From Dehalococcoidia bacterium (GTDB lineage Bacteria > Chloroflexota > Dehalococcoidia > Tepidiformales > Tepidiformaceae), in assembly GCA_020853755.1 (NCBI GenBank), contig JADYYG010000050.1, positions 1 through 45,761 of the forward strand: a stretch of DNA of 45,761 bases, given 5' to 3'. The number at the start of each line of letters is the position of its first letter. Position 1 is the stretch's first letter. Positions 39,941-45,761 of this stretch are shown one piece after another. The translations under genes were made by a program, and so were the position numbers. Under the pieces are notes generated by a model, which did not search any database, had not been told where the DNA came from, and worked only from the letters and a program-made list of their open reading frames with translations.

Positions 39941-40693
39941 CTAGAGCGGCCGGGCGAGGCCGCCGTCGCGGCGGATTCGCCAGAAGTGCACAGCCATGAA
40001 GATGGCCGCGAGCAACGGCAGTCCGATGACGTGCAGTGTGTAGAAACGGATGAGCGAGTCCGGGCCCACTTCGAAGCCGCCGAGCAGCCAGAAGCGGGTC
40101 TTCGGGCCGAGGACCGGCGCCGAACCGGCGATGTTCGTGCCCACCGTGATCGCCCAGAAGGCCAGCTGGTCCCACGGCAGGAGGTAGCCGGTGAAGCTGA
40201 GCAGGAAGGTCAGCACCAGGAGGATGACGCCGACCACCCAGTTGAACTCGCGCGGCGGTTTGTAAGCGCCGGTGTAGAACACGCGCATCATGTGCATGAA
40301 GACGAGGATGACCATGGCGTGGGCCATCCAGCGGTGCATATTCCGCATTAACTGGCCGAACTGCACGGTCGTCGTGATGTTCTGGATATCCAGGTAGGCC
40401 CGCTCGACGCTCGGCACGTAATAGAACATCAACAGGATGCCGGTGACCGTGAGGCCGAGGAACATGAAGAACGAGAGGCCACCCAGGCAGTAGGTGTGCG
40501 TGATCTTCACATGGGTGCGGTGGATACGCGTCGGGTGGAGGTGGAGGAAGACGTTCGTCGCCACCACGAGCATCTGGTTACGCGGCGTGTTCGGGTAGCC
40601 CGTCCGGAAGATGGACTTCCAGACGTAGTTATGGAACATCTTGTCGTAGATCTTGTCCGCGATCGTCGGCTTGGTAGGAGATTCAACGGCCAT
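39941..40693 (-). CDS. Cytochrome b N-terminal subunit (b6-like)
   Basis: A 250-aa four-helix cytochrome b6-type protein. Two b hemes are bound by His pairs in MHRWMAHAMVILVFMH (13 residues between) and LHVIGLPLLAAIFMAVH (14 between, the b6 rather than mitochondrial spacing). HTYCLGG places Cys69 at the position of the Cys that covalently holds the extra heme ci in b6f and Bacillus QcrB. PWDQLAFW marks the Qo side. The ATG at 40693 follows GAGGTAGG. It forms the quinol oxidase core together with subunit IV and Rieske. Confidence 0.95.
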   Translation of the reverse strand: MAVESPTKPTIADKIYDKMFHNYVWKSIFRTGYPNTPRNQMLVVATNVFLHLHPTRIHRTHVKITHTYCLGGLSFFMFLGLTVTGILLMFYYVPSVERAYLDIQNITTTVQFGQLMRNMHRWMAHAMVILVFMHMMRVFYTGAYKPPREFNWVVGVILLVLTFLLSFTGYLLPWDQLAFWAITVGTNIAGSAPVLGPKTRFWLLGGFEVGPDSLIRFYTLHVIGLPLLAAIFMAVHFWRIRRDGGLARPL

Positions 40694-40700
40694 TGCGCAC

Positions 40701-40820
40701 CTACCTCTGCCACCAGGCGCCAAAGGCGACCATGATCGCGAGCGATACGACGATGGTTATCCCAACAAAGACAAGCTCGAGCGTCTCGGCGAAGTCGTGT
40801 GGAAGATTCGCAAATTCCAT
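40701..40820 (-). CDS. 39-aa single-helix membrane peptide of bc operon
   Basis: A short frame begins with ATG at 40820 behind GGGAGG and ends with TAG at 40703. The product starts MEFANLPHDFAETLELVF and ends VAFGAWWQR, with one hydrophobic helix (about 16-35). It stops 7 bases before the b6-type ATG, and its 3' end contains that gene's ribosome site. Size and place recall the small PetL/PetG/PetN-type subunits of b6f or the small subunits of oxidases. Similarity to any named family is not claimed. Confidence 0.65.
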   Translation of the reverse strand: MEFANLPHDFAETLELVFVGITIVVSLAIMVAFGAWWQR

Positions 40821-40897
40821 CGTACCGGCCTCCCCTCTGATTACCGGGCGCGACGAGCCCCGGACCCGCGACTTTGTGAATCGCGTAGCAAGGCTGA

Positions 40898-40926
40898 TTT
40901 ATACCATCGCCCCAAGAGGCGATCAA
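40898..40926 (-). promoter_or_regulatory. Promoter of the bc-complex operon with internal dyad
   Basis: On the minus strand TTGATC (40926-40921) and TATAAA (40903-40898) are separated by exactly 17 bases, the best promoter match in the window. A dyad ATCGCC-n6-GGCGAT (40906-40923) fills the spacer, suggesting a repressor site. The remaining 78 bases to the 39-aa gene form a leader without a clear structure. Confidence 0.6.
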
Positions 40927-41039
40927 ACCTGAGCGAGCGGGTTAACCGGCCCCGATGCCCCCTTCGGCGGCTCGTCCCGCCTGGACGGGGCCGGCGCAGG
41001 GGCCCGGCCGACGGCAAGCAGCCCTGCCGGAGCCTGCGC

Positions 41040-41045
41040 TACACT
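41040..41045 (+). promoter_or_regulatory. -10 box TACACT of hydrolase gene
   Basis: TACACT lies 25 bases before the ATG at 41071, with AGGGGAG as ribosome site between; the -35 region is not recognisable. Confidence 0.35.
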
Positions 41046-41070
41046 CCCCGCAAACCCCAGGGGAGCCGCC

Positions 41071-41895
41071 ATGCCACACGCAACGATCAACGGAGTGAGC
41101 CTCTTTTTCGATGAGCACGGGAGCGGCGAACCGGTCCTGTTCCATCACGGCTACACCGGTTCGCATTACAGCTACGACGATGTCGTGCCCCACCTCGCGA
41201 AGCGCTACCGCACCTTCCGGATGGACGGCCGCGGGGCCGGCGATAGCGATCGTTCGGCGAAGGGCCATTCGATCGAGCAGTACGCCGCTGACGTGATTGG
41301 CATGGCCGACCACCTTGGCCTCGAAAGATTCACCTATATCGGCCACAGCATGGGCGGCGTCATCGGCTACGAACTGGGGCTGAACTACGCCTCACGCCTT
41401 GACAGGCTCGTTCTCATCGCCCCGGCCCCGGCCGATGGCGTCACCGTGCCTGCATCGTTCCGCGAGCGGGCTGCCAAGCTGCACTACGGCAAGGAGCACG
41501 CCCAGATGCTCGAAGAGGCGATGGTGCTGACGGCCCAGCCGCGCTCCCGCGACCTCGTGGCGGCGCGCATCCAGCACGGGCTGAGCGTTTCTGACGCGCA
41601 CTTCGAAGAGTCGTGGACGGCGCTCGAGACCTATCACAAGGGAGACCGCCTCGGCGAGATCAAGACCCCCACGCTGATGGTGGCCGGCGCCGCCGACGGC
41701 CTCTTGCCGTTCAACCTGGCCGACTTCCAGCGCCTTGGCAACGCGACGCTCCACGTCTTCAGCCGGGTCAGCCACGGCATCCCCTACGAGATCCCGGACG
41801 AGTTCTCGGCAGTCGTCCTCGACTTCCTCGAACATGGCGTGGTTACCGCGGGCACGCTCCAGGCGAAGCTTCGCGAGGCGATGGCCCCGGCCTGA
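41071..41895 (+). CDS. Alpha/beta hydrolase
   Basis: A 274-aa alpha/beta hydrolase. The triad is Ser93 (GHSMGG), Asp209 (AGAADGLLP) and His235 (RVSHGIP). The HHGYTGS motif near residue 25-31 forms the oxyanion hole and DGRGAGDSD precedes helix B, as in lactonases, esterases and haloperoxidase-like enzymes. The cap domain is small. No signal peptide. Substrate is undetermined. It is followed by a perfect terminator, so it is a single-gene unit, divergent from the electron-transport operon. Confidence 0.92.
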   Translation: MPHATINGVSLFFDEHGSGEPVLFHHGYTGSHYSYDDVVPHLAKRYRTFRMDGRGAGDSDRSAKGHSIEQYAADVIGMADHLGLERFTYIGHSMGGVIGYELGLNYASRLDRLVLIAPAPADGVTVPASFRERAAKLHYGKEHAQMLEEAMVLTAQPRSRDLVAARIQHGLSVSDAHFEESWTALETYHKGDRLGEIKTPTLMVAGAADGLLPFNLADFQRLGNATLHVFSRVSHGIPYEIPDEFSAVVLDFLEHGVVTAGTLQAKLREAMAPA

Positions 41896-41922
41896 GCGCA
41901 CCGTCCCCGGCGCGCCTTCGAA

Positions 41923-41954
41923 AACGCCCCGGCAGCACCCTTGTCCGGGGCGTT
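41923..41954 (+). terminator. Terminator after alpha/beta hydrolase
   Basis: AACGCCCCGG pairs exactly with CCGGGGCGTT around a 12-base loop, ending in TTCC, 28 bases after the stop. Confidence 0.65.
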
Positions 41955-41966
41955 CCGGCGGTTTGC

Positions 41967-41972
41967 TACTAT
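41967..41972 (+). promoter_or_regulatory. -10 box TACTAT of unknown helical-protein gene
   Basis: TACTAT ends 8 bases before the GTG at 41981, again consistent with a transcript starting at the start codon. Confidence 0.35.
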
Positions 41973-41980
41973 GGCTGACG

Positions 41981-42802
41981 GTGTCCGCGTACACGACTGA
42001 CCTGCCGCACCTCGAAGAGGAACCCCTCGGGGGAGAGACGCTCCTCCCTGCTCCCGAGGAAGTGGTCTTCCGCATGCGCCAGGCCATCCTCGACGGTGAA
42101 CACTGGTTCGAAGCGCTGCTCGACGGCATCGCCCGCTGGCGCACCGCCGAGGAACAGATTGGCAGCCGCCGCTTCCAGTACCTCATCCACGGCGAAGCGT
42201 TCGACTGGCTCCTCCTCGCCGAGCGCTTGCTCGACGAGGCGCCGGATCTCGTGCCGCCGGCGGAGCGCGAAGCCCTCCTCTGGGAGAACCGCTGGCCGCT
42301 CGACATCGAAGACCACGAGTTCGCGGCGCGGATGGGGCGGGCGAAGTACAGCGCGCACCTCAACTTCCTCTACGGCGTCCTCGTCGAGGAGGCGCTCCAA
42401 CTTTCGGTCGAAGAGGAGATCCACAAGGAGGGCCGCAGCCGCGCATGGGGCACGGACCTTCGCGCCGATGAGACGATGTTCCAGCGCGTCTATGGCCATC
42501 CCCGCGAAGAACTCTTCGCCCTCTACTACGAAAGCACCGGGCAGATGCTCCGGCAGGATGTGCCCTACGCCGACTGGAAGGCGTTCACCTACTGGCTATT
42601 CAAGTTCCGGCTGAAGCGCCAGGACAAGGCGCGGGTGGCGAGCGACACGCGCAAAGGGTTGGCCCAGCTCACCCTGATGGAGATGCAGGTGAGCAGCCGG
42701 CGCAAGGGCGCGCACCTGGATGAAGCGGGCTTCGCCGAACGGTACGGGAACGAATCACCCGCCCGCGAGCGGCGCGCCCCCGTCCTCGCCGGGGAAGCCT
42801 GA
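41981..42802 (+). CDS. Unknown mainly helical protein
   Basis: A 273-aa soluble protein without a recognised domain. It is acidic at the start (LEEEPLGGET), largely helical, with repeated aromatic and Arg-rich helices such as RMRQAILDGEHWFEALLDGIARW and ADWKAFTYWLFKFRLKRQDKARV, and a basic C-terminus. The conserved-looking blocks and strong third-position GC bias make it a genuine gene. The GTG at 41981 is chosen because it follows the terminator and a -10 box; the longer frame from 41735 overlaps the hydrolase gene. It sits 33 bases before the CCA-enzyme gene, the only hint of a link to RNA metabolism. Confidence 0.7.
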   Translation: MSAYTTDLPHLEEEPLGGETLLPAPEEVVFRMRQAILDGEHWFEALLDGIARWRTAEEQIGSRRFQYLIHGEAFDWLLLAERLLDEAPDLVPPAEREALLWENRWPLDIEDHEFAARMGRAKYSAHLNFLYGVLVEEALQLSVEEEIHKEGRSRAWGTDLRADETMFQRVYGHPREELFALYYESTGQMLRQDVPYADWKAFTYWLFKFRLKRQDKARVASDTRKGLAQLTLMEMQVSSRRKGAHLDEAGFAERYGNESPARERRAPVLAGEA

Positions 42803-42823
42803 CCGGCCCCTGCGGCGGGCTGG

Positions 42824-42829
42824 CATACT
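42824..42829 (+). promoter_or_regulatory. -10 box CATACT of leaderless CCA-enzyme gene
   Basis: CATACT ends exactly 6 bases before the GTG at 42836, the same geometry as TACACT before the GTG at 23185. No ribosome site is visible. Confidence 0.45.
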
Positions 42830-42835
42830 CATCCC

Positions 42836-44191
42836 GTGACCATCACCCATGACGCGCTCACCGGGGCCTTCCGCGATGCCAGGCGCCAGCTCTGGCTGGT
42901 TGGCGGCGCGCTGCGTGACCGCCTCCTGGGCATCGCGAGCAAGGACATCGACTACGCGACCGACGCCGACCCCGACGAGGTCGAGGCGCTCGTCCGCGGG
43001 CTTGGCGCCCACGTCACCACAGTCGGCAAGCGGTTCGGCACCATCGGCGTCCTCCTCCGCGATGGCACGAACGAGGACTGGAGCGAAATCACCACCTTCC
43101 GGGGCGACTCGTATTCGGCCGGCACGCGCTGGCCAGACGTCACCTTCGGGACGACCATCGAAGAGGACCTCGCCCGCCGCGACTTCACCATCAACGCACT
43201 CGCCGAAGACGCCTTCAGCCACCGCACGCTGGACCTCTTCGGCGGCGAAGCGGACCTCGCGGCGCGGCTTATCCGGGCTGTCGGCGAACCGGTCCGGCGG
43301 TTCGAAGAGGACCCGTTGCGCATCCTCCGGGGCCTCCGTTTTGCCAGCCAGCTCGGGTTCGACATCGAACCGGCGACCTTCGCAGGGATGGCGGAGACCG
43401 CGCCACTGCTCGCCACCCTCTCGCAGGAGCGCATCACCGCCGAACTGGACCGGCTGCTCCAGGGGCTGGACCCGGCCGGCGGCCTCGAAGCCCTCCGCGC
43501 CTGTGGGGCCCTGGATGTGGTGCTGCCTGAACTCGCGAACATGGCCGGCTGCGAACAGAACCGCTTCCACCGCTTCGACGTCTGGGGCCATACGGTCGCA
43601 ACGGTCGCGACCATCGAACTCGCGCCCGGCAGGAAGCGGCTGCGGCGCTGGACCGCGCTCCTCCACGACCTCGGGAAGCCGGCCGTGCGCCACGTGAAGG
43701 CAAACGGCGAGTGGGGCTTCTACCGCCACGAAACCGCCGGCGCCGAACTGGCCGCGGCCCTCCTCGAACGGCTCAAGCTGGGCAAGAGCGACTCGCTCGC
43801 CATCGCCTCGCTGGTGCGCCGCCACATGGACCGTCCGGACCCTGAAGACGCGCGTTCGGTGCGGCGCTTTATGGCCCGCGCACCCGGCTACTGGCGTGAC
43901 CTCCTCGCCCTGAAACGCGCCGACAACGCCAGCCACACCTACGACGACAACGCCTACCACGACGCCCTCGAAGCCGCCTGCGAACGCATCGAACGGGAGG
44001 AGGCCGACCGTCTGCGCGCCGAAAGCCCCCTCACCGGCGACGACCTGGTGGCGATGTTCGAACGCGAGCCGGGGCCGTGGATCCGGGTCGTGAAGGACCG
44101 CCTGAGCGCGATGGTGCTCGACGGCGACCTCGCTCCGGGGGACCGCGTCGCCGCCGAGCGCACGGCGCGCAAACTCCTCGGGCGGCTGTAA
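42836..44191 (+). CDS. CCA tRNA nucleotidyltransferase / poly(A) polymerase family
   Basis: A 451-aa class II nucleotidyltransferase. The head has WLVGGALRD (20-28) and the metal pair in KDIDYATD (Asp37, Asp39), then RRDFTINAL and the RNA-binding FEEDPLRILRGLRFASQLGF motif. A C-terminal HD domain follows with LLHDLGKPAVRH (His277-Asp278). With the HD domain it is the usual form that adds or repairs the 3' CCA of tRNA, and the HD part may give phosphatase or phosphodiesterase activity. CCA versus poly(A) specificity cannot be read with certainty. GTG start, apparently leaderless. Confidence 0.93.
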   Translation: MTITHDALTGAFRDARRQLWLVGGALRDRLLGIASKDIDYATDADPDEVEALVRGLGAHVTTVGKRFGTIGVLLRDGTNEDWSEITTFRGDSYSAGTRWPDVTFGTTIEEDLARRDFTINALAEDAFSHRTLDLFGGEADLAARLIRAVGEPVRRFEEDPLRILRGLRFASQLGFDIEPATFAGMAETAPLLATLSQERITAELDRLLQGLDPAGGLEALRACGALDVVLPELANMAGCEQNRFHRFDVWGHTVATVATIELAPGRKRLRRWTALLHDLGKPAVRHVKANGEWGFYRHETAGAELAAALLERLKLGKSDSLAIASLVRRHMDRPDPEDARSVRRFMARAPGYWRDLLALKRADNASHTYDDNAYHDALEAACERIEREEADRLRAESPLTGDDLVAMFEREPGPWIRVVKDRLSAMVLDGDLAPGDRVAAERTARKLLGRL

Positions 44192-44234
44192 GCGGCCGTT
44201 GACCGGGCGCTGGTTCGCGGTGCGAACGGTGACG

Positions 44235-44240
44235 TACCAT
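44235..44240 (+). promoter_or_regulatory. -10-like TACCAT before DedA/TVP38-type gene
   Basis: TACCAT ends 9 bases before the GTG at 44250. The match is moderate and no -35 box is clear. Confidence 0.25.
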
Positions 44241-44249
44241 GCACCCTTA

Positions 44250-45143
44250 GTGCTCGAAAAAGCTCTCCTCATCATCGCGGTGATAACGGGTCTCGGCGTG
44301 GCGGCGGCGGTCTACCTCGTGGGCCACTCGAAAGCGGCCGCCGGAGGGCTGGGCGTGATCAGCGCCTATTTCGTCTTCGGCGAACTCGGCGACATCTTCC
44401 GGCCGGCGCCCGCCGCGCCATCCCATCGCCCGGTTGGCGAGCCGCTGCTCGCGAACCCGAAGGTGCGCCGCCGCCTGCTGAGCGTGGCCGCACTCTTCGT
44501 TGCCGCCGTGCTCATCGCCATCGAGTTCATCACCGGCGACCTCGACGTCGAGGACATCCGCGAGTGGATCCGCGGCCTTGGACCGTGGGGGCCGGTGCTG
44601 TTGATTACGGTGCTGGCCGTGGCGATGGTGGTCGCGCCGATCCCGAACCCGCCGTTCATGATCGCCGCCGGCATCGCCTGGGGGACGCTGCTCGGCGTCG
44701 TCTATGCGGTCATCGGCCAGCTCATCGGGTCGGTCATCATCTTCTGGCTCTCGCGCCGGTTCGGCCGCCAGCTCATCCCCCGTCTCATCGGCGAAGAAGG
44801 CGCCAGCCGTGTCGACCGGCTGGCCACGCGCATGGGCCCGCAGCTCGTCTTCTGGTGGCGGATGATGCCGGTCTCCTTCGACTTCGCAGCCTATGCCGCG
44901 GGACTCACGCGGATGTCGTTCCCGCTCTTCGTCGGCCTCGTCCTCGCCGGGTCCATCCTCCCGACGACGGTTGTCGTGGGCTTCGGCGACTCGTTCGGGA
45001 AGAGCTGGGAGGCGGTGGCGGTCACGGGGGCGATCATCGCGGTTTCGATGCTCGTGCTGTCGAGCCTGCTCTACCGGGCCTTCCGGGAGGAGATGGGCCC
45101 GCCACGCGAGGCGCTCCGCAAGCTCCTCGGCGCCGAAGACTAA
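44250..45143 (+). CDS. TVP38/TMEM64-type (VTT domain) membrane protein
   Basis: A 297-aa integral membrane protein. Two N-terminal helices (about 4-22 and 28-44) are followed by a linker and a VTT/DedA-type domain from about residue 95. It contains the hallmark IPNPPFMIAAGIAWGTLLGVVYAVIGQLIGSVIIFWLSRRFG and RMMPVSFDFAAYAAGLTRMSFPLFVGL re-entrant segments with Arg residues important in the family. DedA/VTT proteins are implicated in lipid-carrier flipping and proton-coupled transport. The GTG at 44250 is preferred; a start at 44199 would add 17 non-hydrophobic residues. Its stop overlaps that of the converging MarR gene by 4 bases. Confidence 0.85.
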   Translation: MLEKALLIIAVITGLGVAAAVYLVGHSKAAAGGLGVISAYFVFGELGDIFRPAPAAPSHRPVGEPLLANPKVRRRLLSVAALFVAAVLIAIEFITGDLDVEDIREWIRGLGPWGPVLLITVLAVAMVVAPIPNPPFMIAAGIAWGTLLGVVYAVIGQLIGSVIIFWLSRRFGRQLIPRLIGEEGASRVDRLATRMGPQLVFWWRMMPVSFDFAAYAAGLTRMSFPLFVGLVLAGSILPTTVVVGFGDSFGKSWEAVAVTGAIIAVSMLVLSSLLYRAFREEMGPPREALRKLLGAED

Positions 45144-45604
45144 GCCCGGCCGCCGTCCTTCAGCACTCTCTCGGCTGACTCGGCAACCGCTTCGAGGGCG
45201 GCAGCCATGGTCGCGGCCGCTTCGGCGGTCAGCAGGCTGGTGAAGTGCCTCCGGACGCCGCGCAGGTGGGTGACGGCGGCATCACGCAGCCGCTCTTCGC
45301 CGGCCCCGGTCAGGCAGACCCAGCGCCCGCGGCGGTCATCCTCGTCCGCCTCGCGGGAGACGAGCCCGGCTTCGCACATGCGGTCCACGAGGCGGGTCAG
45401 GCCGCTCTTGCTGAGAAGCACGTTTGCGGCCAGCCCGGTCATCCGCAGGCGGTGGCCTTCCGCCTCTTCGAGTTGCACAAGCACGTCATACCAGCTGAGC
45501 GAGAGGCCTTTTTCGGCCTGGAGTTCCGCTTCGAGCAGGTCCGTGACGCGAGAGTGGGCGCGAAGGAAGGCCCGCCACGTCCGGAGTTGGGGGTCGGAGT
45601 GCAT
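45140..45604 (-). CDS. MarR-family regulator
   Basis: A 154-aa MarR-type winged-helix regulator. The HTH spans RMTGLAANVLLSKSGLTRLVDRMCEAGLV (about 54-82), the wing is DEDDRRGRWVCLTGAG with the conserved DxRxxxVxLT signature, and the dimerising helices lie at both ends. The ATG at 45604 gives the standard length; the longer frame has no family match. Two palindromes 24-49 bases upstream are its likely operators. The ligand is unknown. It converges with the VTT-domain gene with overlapping stops, so antisense interference is possible. Confidence 0.93.
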   Translation of the reverse strand: MHSDPQLRTWRAFLRAHSRVTDLLEAELQAEKGLSLSWYDVLVQLEEAEGHRLRMTGLAANVLLSKSGLTRLVDRMCEAGLVSREADEDDRRGRWVCLTGAGEERLRDAAVTHLRGVRRHFTSLLTAEAAATMAAALEAVAESAERVLKDGGRA

Positions 45605-45627
45605 GGGCGAATCTTGGCGCGTTGATG

Positions 45628-45653
45628 GTTGCTGGCGCAACAGGTTGCACAAC
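45628..45653. promoter_or_regulatory. MarR-type operator pair
   Basis: GTTGC-tggc-GCAAC (45628-45641) and GTTG-ca-CAAC (45644-45653) lie side by side upstream of the MarR start. The first has the symmetric GTTGC/GCAAC form common for MarR-family sites. The remaining 108 bases to the window end show no gene. Confidence 0.5.
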
Positions 45654-45761
45654 GCTCGCCGAGGCCCGCGCGTCAGCAAGGGCATGTGCCCGGGCCACCA
45701 CACGGCACCGAGCCGGAGGCACAAAAGGGAACCGCGAACGGCAGTGAGCGGATCGTCCCCC

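Overview
The window is high-GC bacterial chromosome, densely packed with genes on both strands. I see no rRNA, tRNA, CRISPR array or transposase. The gene content suggests a member of Chloroflexota, possibly Dehalococcoidia/Tepidiforma-like. The reasons are a split b6-type cytochrome b with a Tat-type Rieske protein, several lipoproteins with LysM or cupredoxin domains, a T-box-controlled type 2 isoleucyl-tRNA synthetase, an rpsU-yqeY-HAD-pgpH cluster and many TTG/GTG starts. This assignment is inference from gene content; no phylogenetic marker was searched.

Layout. 1-2669 (minus strand): alpha/beta hydrolase, a PIN toxin behind two tandem RHH antitoxins with a large palindrome at their junction, then moaC and a small membrane protein. 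2771-3980: lgt and a glutaredoxin-like protein. 4059-7271: ArsR regulator, MMPL/RND transporter, DUF2892 and DUF302 genes, probably one thiol/sulfur or metal responsive unit. 7279-11037: zinc-ribbon membrane protein, esterase, ABC exporter and a small alpha-beta barrel protein. 11112-15998: nitrogen block of glnA, an MFS permease, amt and a PII gene. The GS and PII both lack the tyrosine used for covalent modification, and amt is preceded by four GAAAC/T boxes at 11-bp spacing. 16011-17472: an unknown gene plus PIN gene cassette bracketed by two almost identical 60-bp terminator repeats. 17485-20481: cupredoxin lipoprotein with a DtxR-like box, enoyl-CoA hydratase, YceI/HxlR divergent pair and LysM lipoprotein.

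20492-21400 is an apparent selenoprotein: one reading frame interrupted by a single TGA in a U-x-x-C motif, followed by a hairpin of bacterial SECIS type. 21560-25499: isochorismatase-family hydrolase, SPFH protein, GNAT, a three-gene operon of a ferric-reductase-like membrane protein with two tiny exported proteins (one with an Asp-rich tail), and an FMN-barrel protein. 25515-29142: ileS with its T-box leader. 29191-30931: EEP-domain lipoprotein and DUF4389 protein. 30935-35218: pgpH, HAD phosphatase, yqeY, rpsU and a DUF1992 gene. 35259-36425: thioesterase and a 100-aa internally duplicated protein.

36555-40820 is the highlight. It is a cytochrome b6/bc-type operon encoding a 39-aa membrane peptide, cytochrome b (with the b6-type YCLGG cysteine), subunit IV, Rieske protein and a 613-aa lipoprotein. 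That lipoprotein joins a c-type heme domain, about six LysM repeats and a C-terminal type 1 copper domain: in effect a cell-wall-spanning two-centre electron carrier. 41071-45604: alpha/beta hydrolase, an unknown helical protein, CCA/poly(A) nucleotidyltransferase, a TVP38/DedA-like membrane protein and a MarR regulator with a palindromic operator.
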